A DNA stretch of 64,000 nucleotides from Moringa oleifera (lineage: Eukaryota; Streptophyta; Magnoliopsida; Brassicales; Moringaceae). Made by a program: the position numbers and the translations under genes. This document shows positions 23,590 to 35,538 of this stretch, one piece after another (position 1 is the stretch's first letter; the number at the start of each line of letters is the position of its first letter). The notes below the pieces were generated by a model, which saw only the letters and a program-made list of their open reading frames with translations, made no database searches and had not been told where the DNA came from. The DNA is taken from contig JAJFZO010000896.1 of the NCBI GenBank assembly GCA_021397835.1, positions 3,140,501 to 3,204,500 of the forward strand, given 5' to 3'.

Positions 23590-23833
23590 CAGAGGTCTCT
23601 TTTGTTCACAGTTATAAACATAACTATGAATAAAAGTTTTTTTTAGTTCACAGTTATAAGCATAACTGTGAACATATATGTTTTTATTCACAGTTTTAAT
23701 AAAAACTATGAATAAAAGTATCCTTTGTTCATAGTTTTGTTATAACTATGAACAAAACTTCTTTTATTCACAGTTGTTATTAAAACTGTGAACTATCTAG
23801 TGTAAAATAATCTCGTTTTTCTTGTAGTAAAAT
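23590..23833. repeat. Subterminal palindromic repeats, right end
   Basis: Six or more alternating copies of TTCACAGTTAT and ATAACTGTGAA variants, separated by AAAAG or CTTTT tracts, end at TTTTTCTTGTAGT. They resemble the left copies at 21073-21335, which supports a single element. Confidence 0.75.
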
Positions 23834-26618
23834 AAGTGATTTAATGACAATTAAAAATGGCTTTCAATAATAGTTTTAGAATTGTCGTCTTTGTTTGTGT
23901 CATTAAAAGAGATATTTTTAATGATAATTTATTAAAAACTATCATTTTAGGCTCATTTTTAATGACAGTTTAAAAAGAAATGTCATTAAAAGCCTCATCT
24001 TAAATAACAGTTCTAGCTATTAAGGCCCTTTTTAATGGTAGCTCTATTAGAACTGTCATTAAAAATATACTTTTAATAATTTTGAAATAAATACAAAATT
24101 TTAACATACAAATTATTAAAAACTTGCATATATAAAATTCTTCCTATTAACTATGTCTCTTGCACACATCAACTTCATATTTTTATCTTATATGCATCAA
24201 CACAATTCTTCCCAATATATCCACACAAAATTTTCTCCACCAAAATTATAATGCAATATACAAATATTACACACTTCAAACTTGGTTAACACATATAATT
24301 ACACAATAAATAAATGCGCCAACACTTATTCTTTCTATAAACTTTAGTATCATTCTTACTCAAACCATTATTGCTTCTTTCACATATGAAAATACTTCAA
24401 CATAATCCAATTGAAAAAGTAATAAAACGTTAAGAAAGAAAACAACTTAATTTCATAATTAAATTTAATATGTACAATACATGAGTTTAAATACACATTA
24501 TCATACTCGATTCTAAAAGTTCAATTATATAAATTCAACGATGTACATATCTATAAAAATTTTCAATGTTCAACTTTTTACTATGGCACTCCAAAAAAAC
24601 TGTCCAACCTCTTTTCTAACTTCATCAAATATCCGATTAGGTGTAAGTAACTATCTCCACTAACTATATTTATCAAAAAGAAAAAAAGTTAGTACAATTA
24701 GAACTTATAGTAAACACATTAATTACCAAAGTAATTACATAAGCAGATGCTTCAAAACTTACCATTTTCGCATACAAAATATTTGTGTCATGTTGATATC
24801 ACTTAAAAATTTTATTAGATAATATCCACTCAGTATTCGAAGGCTGATATGGACACTGCATTAAAATTTTTTATTGTTATATTTTGTAAAATAAATAAAA
24901 CTAAAATGACATATAAGTGTAAATATACATACCTTTACAGGAACACTCTTAGGAATATGCCTATACTTTATTCATTGATCACTTAAAAAATATTTAAAAG
25001 AGTTACAATAGAAAATAATCAATAATATTAAGACTCAAAAAAAGAAAAACATGATAACATGAATGAAAATATTTTCACTCACGTGGACATGAATTGATCT
25101 AGTTCTTGGCTAGAACCAAGCTTCAAAGATCAAAAATATTATACACAAAAGCATGGGACTCGACAACCACCAACATCCAGTGATACCTATATTATCAAAA
25201 ATAATGTAAACAATATTGTAAATAAAACTGTTAACAATTTCAAATAGTATTAAGACTTATTTAAAGTTACGACAAAGTATTACAACTCCTCTACCACGTG
25301 GATATATCATTATATTGGCAAGGTGATGGGTTTGGTTATCTATACTTATAAACATCTCATCTGACAACTTTGATAGATCAGCAAAGTCAAAATATCTTTT
25401 TAAGTCAACTGTAACTAAATATGTATAAAGTTTACTAAAATGATAAAAAATAAAAAAGAAATAAATATGATGTAGCCATACAATAATAAATCAATAAAGT
25501 TCAAAAGATATGCATACACAATGTAAGCTTGAATAATGATTATCTCCTCCATGTGACAAAGTTGGATAGTACTTTCTCGGGCCACAAATACATGTTCCTC
25601 AGAAGCAAGGAATTCTGTGTAATGTAGGTGTAAGGTATGTGTATTACTTTATCAAGTGACATCACCTTATTCACATAATTATACATCTTCTACAATCTTG
25701 ACGGTAGCCTAAGAAAAGACACTTGTTACAATGATTGTGGCTTTGTTAATGTTGGTACCTTCTTAACTTGCAATTTGCCTTGTTACTTCTTAGTAGATAG
25801 CTGAAAAAAAAAAGTTAATTAGCACTAATAAGTTGACATTATAAAATATATTTTTCAAAAAGATTACCTCACGTGCACCAATAATAATCTAATCTTGTGG
25901 CCAAGCAACAACTAAATTGAGAGCAGAAAAAGTAGTAGTTAATCCACCGTCAGGGTTTGGGCAAGAAATCTGTGCATCACCATAAATAGCTACATCCATC
26001 ATCACCCAAAGATCACTAGAAAATAGTGGACGCTCATGGATCATCTGATTAGGAGTATGATCCATAAAGACAACCCCACTTGCCACTATATAAGTTGATG
26101 ATTGGATGAACATCTGAAATGACTCACATTATAATTATCCAAAAAAACACAAGTTACATTATGAACATTATTAACATCATATTTACTATGATTAACACAT
26201 AACACACTTTGTTGCCGTATGGTGCAAGTACTGGTGGTGTGACCGTAGGTGATTGAGGTGTTGGATATTCTTCTTCTTTTAGTAATCCAACCATATTGTC
26301 ACTAACTTAAATCGAATGAAATTGCATTGCAGATTTTTCTAGCTGAACATCAGTTTTGTTTGCAACAATATTCATCAAAACAGAGTCAACGATACAAGGC
26401 TGATATGTGAGGCCTTCAATGCAAGTTTTCAGGAATTGACATTAAAGGCCCATATTTCAAATCTTTTAATGTTTATTATAAGGAAACTAACATTAAAAGG
26501 TGTTCTTTAATGTCAATTTTTTTAAAATTGATATTAAAAATATTAAAAATATTTTTAATGATAGTTTTTAAGAAAATATAATTGATTTAATGTTAATTAT
26601 TATATTTTTTTAGTAGTG
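23834..26618 (-). mobile_element. CACTA element B, truncated
   Basis: The left part (23840-24060) carries subterminal repeats of the form TTTTTAATGACAGTTT / AACTGTCATTAAAA. The right end shows related repeats at 26440-26600 and finishes TTTTTTTAGTAGTG at 26618, a CACTA terminus read on the plus strand. The interior has only second-ORF remnants on the minus strand, and the transposase is missing, so this is a deletion derivative. The right part (from about 25125) and its outside flank are duplicated at 41940-43560. Confidence 0.75.
24600..26420 (-). pseudogene. CACTA second-ORF remnant with dead C48 peptidase
   Basis: The order on the minus strand is as in element A. A decayed 5' piece lies at 26420-26210, then 26113-25889 (ASGVVFMDHTPNQMIHERPL, DVAIYGDAQI). 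Exons around 25800-25500 follow, then YHWMLVVVESHAFVYNIFD near 25195-25130 with His and Asp kept, then QCPYQPSNTEW near 24860-24825. There a 2-base deletion, relative to element A, removes the catalytic Cys and shifts the frame. Confidence 0.7.
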
Positions 26619-26734
26619 CAATCATAGAGAAATTTAGTCATGAAGCATCAATATTGACCCAACCATGTAGAATCTTGCAATGTAATGCGCACTTTATCTA
26701 TACATGAGAGTTTCTTTCTCAGAGAACAAATAGA
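26619..26734. repeat. Outside flank of CACTA B, left part of the interrupted duplicated block
   Basis: These 116 bases align with 43427-43551. The match continues at 35548 after the Mutator-like insertion, so the two parts were once joined. Confidence 0.85.
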
Positions 26735-26743
26735 TTAGAATGT
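26735..26743 (+). repeat. 9-bp target site duplication, left copy
   Basis: TTAGAATGT is repeated exactly at 35539-35547. The paralogous position in block C (43552-43560) has a single TTAGGATGT and no insertion. Nine bases is the standard target duplication of Mutator-superfamily elements. Confidence 0.9.
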
Positions 26744-27233
26744 CTTGTCAAAATTGGCATCCCGCCACCTATTTTTTGCAAAAAAAAAAACCTTCTTTTA
26801 CTAAGTTAGTTTTTTTTAGCACTTACATGTATTAGAAAGACAAAAATACTCTTACAAAAGACAATGATACCCTCAAAGTTAAAATAACTCAAAATTTGAG
26901 GAGATTTGTCTGAATACTCTCTTTTTGAGATTTTTTTCTCTTCGAGCTATATCTTTTTTCGCTTTCTGTTTTAGTTTTTTCCTTCCCGATTTTGTATCCA
27001 AAATCCAAAGAAGAAATCAAAGGCAATCATTGATATTTTTGCCTAATTTTCCTAAACAGAGAAGGAAGCTCATGTTTTTCATAACTTATTTCTCAAGCTC
27101 GGGTTTTTCACTACATATTTGTCTTCAAAATCAGAACGTGCTCGAATGGGTGAAAAGGGTGACAGGTATACCTATGAACAAAAATGTAGCTTAATTTGGT
27201 GCCTTCCATTACATATGTGAATATATATGTTTG

Positions 27234-27418
27234 AAAATCGTGCCTTATTTGGTTTACCGTAACATCATTATAAAATTCCCACCTTATCTTCTAAAAATCG
27301 TGTCTTATTTGGTCTATCGTAACATCATTATGAAATTCATACCTTATCCTTTAAAATCGTGCCTTATTTGGTCTATCGTAACATCATTATGAAATTCGTA
27401 TCTTATTTTTTAAAATCG
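27234..27418 (+). repeat. Three tandem copies of a 59-60 bp repeat
   Basis: AAAATCG recurs at 27234, 27294, 27353 and 27412. Each unit reads TCGTGCCTTATTTGGT, then CGTAACATCATTAT, then AAATTC. The array lies between the left terminal repeat and the transposase gene, where promoter sequences would be expected. Confidence 0.85.
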
Positions 27419-27520
27419 TGACAAGTTATAAAATCTTGCTCATAAAATCGTAACAATTTTCTGTAATCGTGCCAGGTAATTTGAAATTTTTTCTTTGGCA
27501 TTTCAGAATGTAGATAATTG

Positions 27521-30179
27521 TAACTTAGAATGGTAAGTGGTCTGAGTCTAGTGGTAGTTTTAAGTATATTGACAGAGCTATCAAAACTAAAAGTTTTGTT
27601 GTTCAGAAGGGTTTGACATATGTGCAGTTGTTGAATTTGGTTAAATCTTGTGTGGAGGCTAATTTCTCTAATATTGATGTTGTATTGCATACTATAGTAA
27701 GTTCTGATAAAATTGCTATTAAAATTGAGTTAGTGAATGACGATGATGTTGAGTTTATGTTGTACGATAACAGCATTGTTCCCTATGTGATTATTGATTT
27801 AGTGGAGAGAAATTTTATTGAGAATAGACAAAGCTTATGTGAAGGACGAATCAATCCTTTTAATTCTTGTTCTGGGAGTAATCCAACTGTTGAATTAGAT
27901 GTTGATACCATCGAACCATTCTTTCATAGTGAGACTCCCCTTGATACTCAGCATACCAATGAGATTCATACAAATGAGAATAACTTAAATGAGCGGATGG
28001 ACTATGATATTGGGTGTGAAGACCTAATCATGGAAACTCAACCTACTGAACCTACCAATGAAGATCATTGTGAGCCTATTCTAGAAGTAGAACCTGACAA
28101 TGAAGAATTGAATGATAATTTACGTCTTGTCCCATCTTCTGTCCCAGTTATATACCCAAAAGTACATAATAATTCAAATTCAACCGATAGTGTTATCAGA
28201 CAGTATAGTGTGTTGGGTACTGAATTATACGGTCTTGTGTCAACTTTACTATGGAATCAGTGACTCTAATTGACACGCTTGCTAGAGGTCAGTTTTTCCC
28301 AAACAAAAAAGAGTTAAAGTGATTTTTGGGTGTGCATGCTTTAACTAAGAACTTTGAATTTAGAGTTGCTAGGTCTAACAAATCATTATTTGAGATTGTT
28401 TGTAGAGAAAAAAATTATGCATGTAAGATTCGTACTGTGAAAGTTGCATAAGAGCAATTCTTCCAAATTAGAAGCTGTGATTTGACACACACATATACAG
28501 TTGAAGAGTTGCATCGATGGCATCGACACGCAAGTTCTACCATTATCGAAGAAATTGTGGCTTAAAAGTTGTCTACTAATGCAAGAATCATCAAGCCAAA
28601 AGACATCATGATGATATGAAAGAACATTTTGGTATACAAATTTTATATAGTAAAGCTTGGAAGGCTAAAGAGTATGCATTGTATCTTACATATAGTGACC
28701 CAACTGAGTCATATCAACAATTACCGTCATACTGCCACATGTTGCAAATAATTAATTCGGGAACTAGGGCTCACACATGCATTGAAGATGGAACTAATCG
28801 ATTTAAATATTTCTTTATGGCTCTTAAACAATTGTTGAGGGGATTTCATTCAGTAATCAGACCGGTCATTGCTATCGATGCTACTCACCTAAAAGGAAGG
28901 TTCCATGGTGTAATATTTGTAGTAACGTGCAAAGATGGGAATGAACATATATATCCACTAGCATTTGGTTATGGTGACTCTGAGAACTATGAAGCATGGG
29001 AGTTGTTCTTACTATAGCTAAAAGAAGCTATAAGTTTGGTTGAGGACTTAGTTATTATATCAGATCGTCATGCTAGTATTGCAAATACCGTCGCAAAGGT
29101 CTTTCTTAATTCTTGTCATGGTTTATGTTCATGGCATATAGCCCAAAATATAAAGAATAAATTCAAGAGGGAAGATATATCTAAGATATTTTATAGTGCA
29201 GCTAGGGCATATCGAGAATTTGAATTTAATAAATTGATGACTGAGTTACAGGTTAATCACCCTAAAGCCTTTGAATATATCATGAAGGAAGATCTAAGAA
29301 AATGGTCACGTGTGTATTGTCCCTAAAGACGATATCAACTCATGACCACTAATATAGCCGAGAGCTTCAATTCATGTCTTCAATTTGCTCGCGAGTTGCC
29401 TATGATGGCTCTATTAGAATTCATTCGAGACATGATGCAACATTGATTTTCTGATCGACTGGAGAAAGCTAAGGTTTAGAGGCCACAACTAACAGAATGG
29501 GTTCACTTATTGATGATTGAGAGACAAAAAGTTGTATTATAAATGACAGCTTCCAAAGTTGATTGGAATGTATTTTTAGTTAGGCACAAGGGTAAAAAAG
29601 CAATTATGAATCTTATTGAACGTACTTGCACTTGGAAGGAGTTTCAAGCTGATCTTTTGCCATGTGCACATGCACTAGCAGCTTCCAAGTGATATTAATT
29701 ATTCTGTTGGTAATATTCTTATTCTTATTATTCATTGTGATTTCTTACGTTAACTTTACAAATTATGTATTTTTTACGGGGAACGTAATATTAACTTCAT
29801 AACTCTTTGCTCTAACTACTACAAATAGGATCAATTAGTAGCAGCATACACTGAGCCGATATATCCAGTTGGTGATAAGTCTGATTGGAATGTACCTGAA
29901 GAAGTCAAAAGAATTGTGATATTACCACTAAATAATGGTAAGTCAGCAGGACGCTCGAAAAAACGAAGAATATCTTCTGGTGGGGAGAAGACGTGCCAAA
30001 AGAAGTGCTTTAAATGCATGCAATATGGACACAATCGATTGACTTGCTCTAATCCACAGTATTATGATAGAGTTAGCCACTCTCGATCGTCTAATGTGCC
30101 TGATCAGTTGCGTTGTAAATGTCATAATTATGGTGGAATCGAGCATAATTCACAAACTTGTGTAATGCCCCCCATTTGA
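27521..30179 (+). pseudogene. mudrA: MULE transposase (mudrA type), broken
   Basis: The frame is recognisable from about 27521 (NGKWSESSGSF, then KSFVVQKGLTYVQLLNLVKS), with no certain start codon. The N-terminal MuDR region continues to 28263 and, after a frame change, GQFFPNKKELK and KNFEFRVARSNKSLFEIVC. The MULE catalytic domain follows at 28616-29326: VIRPVIAIDATHLKGRFHG holds the first Asp, and LVIISDRHASIANTVAKVF the second. Later come NIAESFNSCLQFARELPMMA and a SWIM-like end (RTCTWKEF, LPCAHALA) in which one Cys of the usual C-x-C is Trp. After an intron (about 29692-29828) a final exon has a CCHC zinc knuckle, CFKCMQYGHNRLTC, and a second related motif. About nine in-frame stops show it is not functional. 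The role was excision and integration of the element. Confidence 0.85.
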
Positions 30180-31234
30180 AACTTACTAAATGATGATACA
30201 ATTGACTTATGATAATCATAATATTTTGATTATACTGTTGATTTTAAACTTATTTTTTATTACTGATTGGTATACAATTTGAGACTTTTAAGTTTTTATA
30301 TGGTCTTAATTGTCGTTGCATGTCAATTCATGTGCTGTTAGCAATGCTGGCAATGCATTTTGTGCCCTAAATAGTGAATCGTGCATTCATTTCATGCTTT
30401 TAACACTACACCGTCATTAATTCGTACCTTCATTTCACGCTTTCAATAGTGAATTATGCATTTAATTTGCGCCTTTAACAATAAATCGTACCATTAATTT
30501 TTTCTTTTGTTTCGCACTGTCAATAGTGAATCGTACTTTAAATTCGTGCATTTAAAAGTAAATCATATTTTTGCTTCGTGCCTTCAATATAAATTCGTAC
30601 CATTAATTTTTTCCTTCATTTCGCATTGTCAATAAGGAATCGTACACTAAATTCACGCCTTTAAAAGTTAATCGTACCTTTACTTCGTGCCTTCAATATT
30701 AATTCATATCATTAATTTGTATATAAAATAGTATCTCACACCATTACTTCATGCATTCAATTCTATTTCGTGCCATTAATTTGTGCTTTCAATACAAAAT
30801 CGTGTAGTAAATTTGCACCTTTATGTTGATTTCGTACCTTTAATTCACAACAGTAAATTCTAAGTACTTGTATGAGTTAGATAGTGAGACAGAAAATGTA
30901 ATAAATTTTATTTTTATTAACAAAAGGAACAATATATACAATTTTCGAATGTATATACAGAAATAATATATTGTATAAAAAGAATAAAAAATAACAAATT
31001 ATGAATTATCATCTACAGTTAAATTGGCAAATATATGTAATGCCATGTGATTTCGTATCTCTAGTATATCTTTATCTCTATACTTTAATCACTTGTTTAG
31101 GAGTAAGTGCTCTATTATATACAACATATGAGGTCTGCAATTGCCACTGAAAAAAAAAGAGAAACATAATTAAAAAAATGGACATAAAATATAAACTTTT
31201 AGATAACGACGATAACAATAAATTGTTAAAAAAA
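30180..31234. other. Region between the convergent MULE genes
   Basis: The stretch has no gene. The first 700 bases are dominated by the TTCGTACC-type array. The remainder may hold a degraded end of the Ulp1 domain, but I could not find the catalytic Cys motif on the minus strand. Confidence 0.45.
30360..30870. repeat. Degenerate array of TTCGTACC / TTCGTGCC units
   Basis: Units such as AATTCGTACCTTCATTTCG, TCGTGCCTTCAATA and AATCGTACC repeat irregularly about every 20-40 bases. The reverse complement matches the TACGAAAT array at 33390-33830, so the two arrays flank the minus-strand gene's coding region in opposite orientation. Confidence 0.8.
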
Positions 31235-34200
31235 TACTTACCTTTCTCTCTGTTGAGGGACCTTGTTCTTTGGCTTCAGTGTGCATGAAAGTGGAATATT
31301 TGGCTTTTTGACATTCGGTTTATGCTTGAAATATCCCCCGCTATCCATATAATTGATAGCATAAATCTCAGGGGGTTTTATTGCCGAATACGCACCTCAG
31401 TTGGTATTTCTTGCTGGGAGGAGTCAAAAATTCTTAATGAGAACTTCTGCAGATCTACTATAACTAGTAGTCAGTAAGAACCGCCAACATGGCATGGAAC
31501 TATCAACTAAATTGCAAAATATTATTTACATGTCAATAATGAGTTCACGTAATATTGCTAAACTATAGTTAAAGGAAAGGAAAATATCAATCACCTTATT
31601 CACAATGTGCCAAGGTGGATATTGGGGATAAAATTTGCCTCTCACACAATCTAGGAAGTCTGCTTCCCATTTATGTGCTTCAAAATTAACGTGTGGAGGA
31701 GGACAATTAGCATCTGGATCACTTTGATATTTACTGTAAATGTAAAAAAATGTTGTATGCAAACTTGAACAAAAAAAGTCAATAAAAAAATATAATAATA
31801 GAAAACCATCCAAACACTTAATGACCAAATAAACTTACATAGAGCTATGGATCAAAAATGCATACATCTTGTGCATATTGTCCAAAAAGTTCCTTTTGCC
31901 TTCTTCTAAGGAGATTAAGATTGCTTCAATATGCTAATTGAGACATAAGAAAACAATATTATACTGTTAAATCATTGTACGAAATGAAGGCATGAATGTT
32001 AATTCTAGGTATGAATGTAAAGAACAGTGTAAAATGACCAACTTACCGAGTCATTAACCCACTCATCATTGTCTTTAAAGACTTTGAACCACTCCACACT
32101 AACTGAATGACCAGTACCTACATCACGACTGCAGAAAATGAAAACAAAGTGTGAGAACAAAGTACAAAATATTGATAATTCAGTATAATGGTCTCTTAAA
32201 AATAAATAGCTTACTATGGTTGGCCATTTATGAACTCGTTGAATACAATGAGGATTTTGTCACTGAATTTGGACTTTGCACTCACCATGTGAGGGTTCTT
32301 GGCTTTCCTAGTCTTAGTGTTAAGGTCGACATATGGGCTGCACAGTTGTCTTGACCGTTTACGAGTCCTAACAACTGGAAACTTACTATCAGTTGCCTCA
32401 ACTGGGATAATAGCTAAGTTCCCTAGTTCCTCATTGCATGGACCTACTGCAGTGGCCATTTCCTCATCCGTTGGCCCTACAGCAGCCACTTCCTCGACAA
32501 TTGGCCCTGCAGTGGCTTCTTGTTCATGCAACTGCCCTGCAGGAGCCAACACCTCCGTGATTGAGTCTTTAGACTTCCCAGGTTCCTCAATGATAGGGTT
32601 ATATGGTGTGGAGCCTGCATCAACACCCTGGGAAAAAGAAAAACAATTACAGTCGTCATTTCATGTCACAAGATGCATAAAATTTAAAATTATGATAGGA
32701 TATAGATATACATTACTTACAATCATTAGGAACTGGATCTGACATTGTGGGGGAAGGATCTTGGCCACCATATCTTGATCCTTGCAGAGATAGCTTGATG
32801 GACTTCAAGAGGGCCATTTGCTCCTGATGGTGTCTTTTATTTTCGGAATCCATTTGGTTTATCTTCACCTCGAAGAGATCTAATTTTGCCTCCACAGCAG
32901 CGAGGCGAAGGTAAACATCTAGACCCTTTGCAGTCCTTTCAACGCCAGGTGCCTCCCTCTCAACATCATCCTCCCGCACCTCTGACTCCACCCTCCTCTG
33001 CATGCCCAAATAACTCTCTTCTGTCACTAGCGACTTCATCAGATTTATCATCCTTCTGCCGCTCGACAAGAAGAAAGCCAACTCGTCGCTGCAAGTAACA
33101 GAAGTTGTTGATTATATAATGCAATAACAAAACTCATATAATAGATAAAGAGTACATCATTGTATTGCTTTTGCAAAGAAGATGGCAAATTTGTGGAGTT
33201 CTTCTGGATGGGACCCTCCATTGTGTCATCCTCACTAGATCATGTAGCAGGCAATGGGACAATGGTGTCCTCAACTCCAATGAAGTAAGGGGCTTGGTGC
33301 TCAGCAGTTTTTGGATCCAATTTTAGCTTAGCCCTCATCTGAAAATACAAAATGATGGTAAGGATAGTCCTTTGGGAAAGAAGATATGAAATGAAAAATG
33401 TAGATGTGAAATTCAGAATATCGGTACAAAATGAAAAATGTAGATGAGAAATGTAGAATATAGGTACAAAAAAAAGGTATGAAATTAAGAATAAAGGTAC
33501 GAAATGAACAATATAGGTATGAAATAAAGGTACGAAATTAAGAATAAAGGCACGAAATAAACAATATAGGTACGAAATTAAAATGAAGACACGATATTGA
33601 AAATTTAGGTATGAATTAAGACACGAAATTGAAAATATGGGTACGAAATAAAGATACGAAATTGAGAACTTTAGTACGAAATGAAGATATGAAATTGAGA
33701 ACTTCAGTACAAAATGAAAATGAAGAAACGAAATGGAGAATGTTGGTACAAAATAAAGACACGAAATGAAAATTTAGATGCGATATAAATAATAATATAT
33801 GTACGAAATGAAGAAGCGACATTGCTTACAGTGTTTGTGAAGATCTTCTTGCAATCTGCATTATGTGGCTTTCGATGGAACCTCCATCGGCAAATTCACG
33901 GCAATGGCAGATTAGAGTTTGACAACCTACTACCGTGCATGTTGGTAGCAGAAATCACCTCGAACGCAAAAATTTATAGAAAAAGGAAATCAAGTTATAC
34001 TTCATGAAGATAAAATTAAATTGAATCCATTGAAACTAAAAAAATTAAAAATTAATAAAAAAGTTTGATCCTTACTTGCAGTGCCCATACGAAGCCATAG
34101 GCATTGTAGTTCATCCTACTGGCATCCATTGTTCGATTTGTAACTGCTTTCTTGAAATGCAGCAAGGAGTTGCAGTAGACCCATGTGCCCTATGAAAAGC

Positions 34201-34535
34201 TATTAAAGGCTTCAATATTGTCCACCAGATGAAATTGCCAGTTAGAGACATGCTAGCGCTCGTCATGGCCTTTAATGAAGCCATTTAACAGATACAGCAA
34301 AGCCAACTTCACCATGTCATCTTCATCCTCAAAGTCCCCTTCCAGCAGCCTGGTTTTGATACAACTACCATTGACCTTATCCCTTCCCTCGAAGTATTTA
34401 GCATGGATACCAGCCAGATTAGCTGTAATGTTGACTGTGTCAGGTAGCTCACCAAACTTCAAGCCACTAATTAGGCAGAATTCCAGTTTGCTGAAACGAA
34501 CCTCATTCTACCCAAGTCTAAACCACATTTCATCC
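31235..34535 (-). pseudogene. DUF1985 / Ulp1-like peptidase gene of the MULE (KAONASHI type), broken
   Basis: The 5' end reads MWFRLG, NEVRFSKLEFCLISGLKFGE, GDFEDEDDMVKLALLYLLNG (34533-34253) and YNAYGFVWALQ, matching the DUF1985 domain of Ulp1-like MULE genes. A low-complexity linker with a helical part follows (33081-32713, 32552-32214). The peptidase begins around 32105 with WFKVFKDNDEWVNDS, then HIEAILISLEEGKRNFLDNM (31935-31860) and PPWHIVNKVIDIF. The core then reads VPCHVGGSY, a stop, then LLVIVDLQKFSLRIFDSS. The catalytic His is Tyr (31474-31476), the next Trp codon is TGA (31471-31473), the Asp in FDS is kept (31423-31425), and no Cys motif was found. A frameshift follows near 31385. 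The ancestral enzyme would have cleaved SUMO-like proteins; this copy cannot. Confidence 0.75.
33390..33830. repeat. Degenerate array of GGTACGAAATGAAGA / ACACGAAATTGA units
   Basis: About 20 units of RTACGAAAT, ACACGAAATT and TAGGTATGAAAT follow each other at roughly 20-25 base spacing. The array sits in the region of the minus-strand gene between the DUF1985 part and the linker, probably an intron. The ORF at 33822-33616 (-) is only a read-through of the array. Confidence 0.85.
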
Positions 34536-34834
34536 TCGCGGTTATGTTAAATCTCCCGAAGTAGAAGATTGTGGACTATAATCCTAAAGAAGTTGAAATC
34601 TGTGTGCACATGTAGGAAATGCCCCAGACAGGTCCTTCCAAACTTCTTCTTCTAACAATCATCTAAAATTTCCTTCAAAGTGGGGATGACATCATTGTTG
34701 CAGTGTTTCATTATCTTTCCAGTCTTCCAAGACTCTTTAGAGATCACATAGGACTTATGAGAAGTGGAGCTAGTTGCCATCTACAATTAACCAAAAAACA
34801 TGTCAAAATACGAGCAAACAGTATACAATTTTTA

Positions 34835-34990
34835 AAAACTAGGTACGATTACTTGGTACGATTTCTAAAACTTGGTACGACTTTCAAGAACTAGGTATGA
34901 TTACTTGTTACGATTTCTAAAACTTGGTATGATTTATCAAAGTAGATATGAATTTCTAAAATTAGTTGCGTTTTGACCTAAGATGGTATG
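34835..34990. repeat. Short array of GGTACGATTTCTAAAACTT units
   Basis: At least five units such as TTGGTACGATTTCTAAAAC and AACTAGGTATGATTACTTG occur upstream of the minus-strand gene. They share the TACGA core with the other arrays of this element. Confidence 0.75.
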
Positions 34991-35538
34991 AATATAGCAA
35001 ACCGATGCACATAGATGCACCCAAAGCAAGAAATTGGTGCACACAGACACCAAAAAATGAAAATAGGTAATATACGCAAACCAATTTTTTTTATTTTAAT
35101 GTATCAAAAGGAAAATTCAAAAATGTACAGTGACATGAGGGGAGGATTTTCACTCGTGGGTATTCAACAGAAAGGAATGAAGAATTTAAGCTAAGTGATG
35201 AAGTTAAAACTATACCGCTATTGATTTCGGAGTTCTTCAGTAGCTTGCCGATAATCTTCAAAGGTTGGTTTACAATGAAAGCGAAGAAATGAACAAACAC
35301 CAAATGCGGAGGGACGAAGCTAAGTGATGAAGTTTACCGCCACAGTTAGAAGAGAGGGAAAGAGAAACGTTTGAGATGTTTGACTTTTGAGATTCTATAT
35401 TTGGACAAGTAATTGAACATGTTACCAAAAGGTAATTTTGTCTTAAAGTGTCTAAAAAGTGCTAAAAATATATATATTACTAAAGTTAGTTATTTACGCA
35501 AATACTCTTATACGGACTATTACAAAAACAAATTCCTC

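Larger units (their letters stand above)
21060..23833. mobile_element. CACTA-like non-autonomous element carrying host gene pieces
   Basis: Both ends carry many copies of a palindromic motif, TTCACAGTTA...TAACTGTGAA followed by TAAAA. They lie at 21073-21140 and 21300-21335 on the left, and at 23600-23800 on the right. Such clustered, inverted subterminal motifs mark the ends of CACTA elements. The right end finishes TTTTTCTTGTAGT, close to the usual CACTA 3' terminus, but the last base is A rather than G. The interior has no transposase. It holds MADS-box exons (minus strand) and other non-transposon sequence. The left terminus was not resolved. Confidence 0.6.
26744..35538. mobile_element. 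Mutator-like element (MULE) with mudrA and Ulp1-like genes
   Basis: This 8795-bp element lies between identical 9-bp target duplications. Its ends form a degenerate terminal inverted repeat: the left end around 26790-26830 (TACTAAGTTAGTTT, then TTTTAGCACTT) matches the reverse complement of 35465-35520 (AACTAACTTTAGTAAT, TTTTTAGCACTT). It holds a broken mudrA transposase on the plus strand and a broken DUF1985/Ulp1-type gene on the minus strand. That pairing is the known layout of KAONASHI-type or Ulp1-carrying MULEs in plants. It also contains several arrays of TACGAAAT-type repeats. Confidence 0.9.

Noticed and set aside
32299..32742. 147-residue ORF on the plus strand
   Set aside because: It is antisense to the linker region of the Ulp1-like gene and has low-complexity composition.
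33390..33830. Regularly spaced repeats resembling a CRISPR array
   Set aside because: Units are degenerate, directly adjoining, without unique spacers, and located inside a plant transposon.
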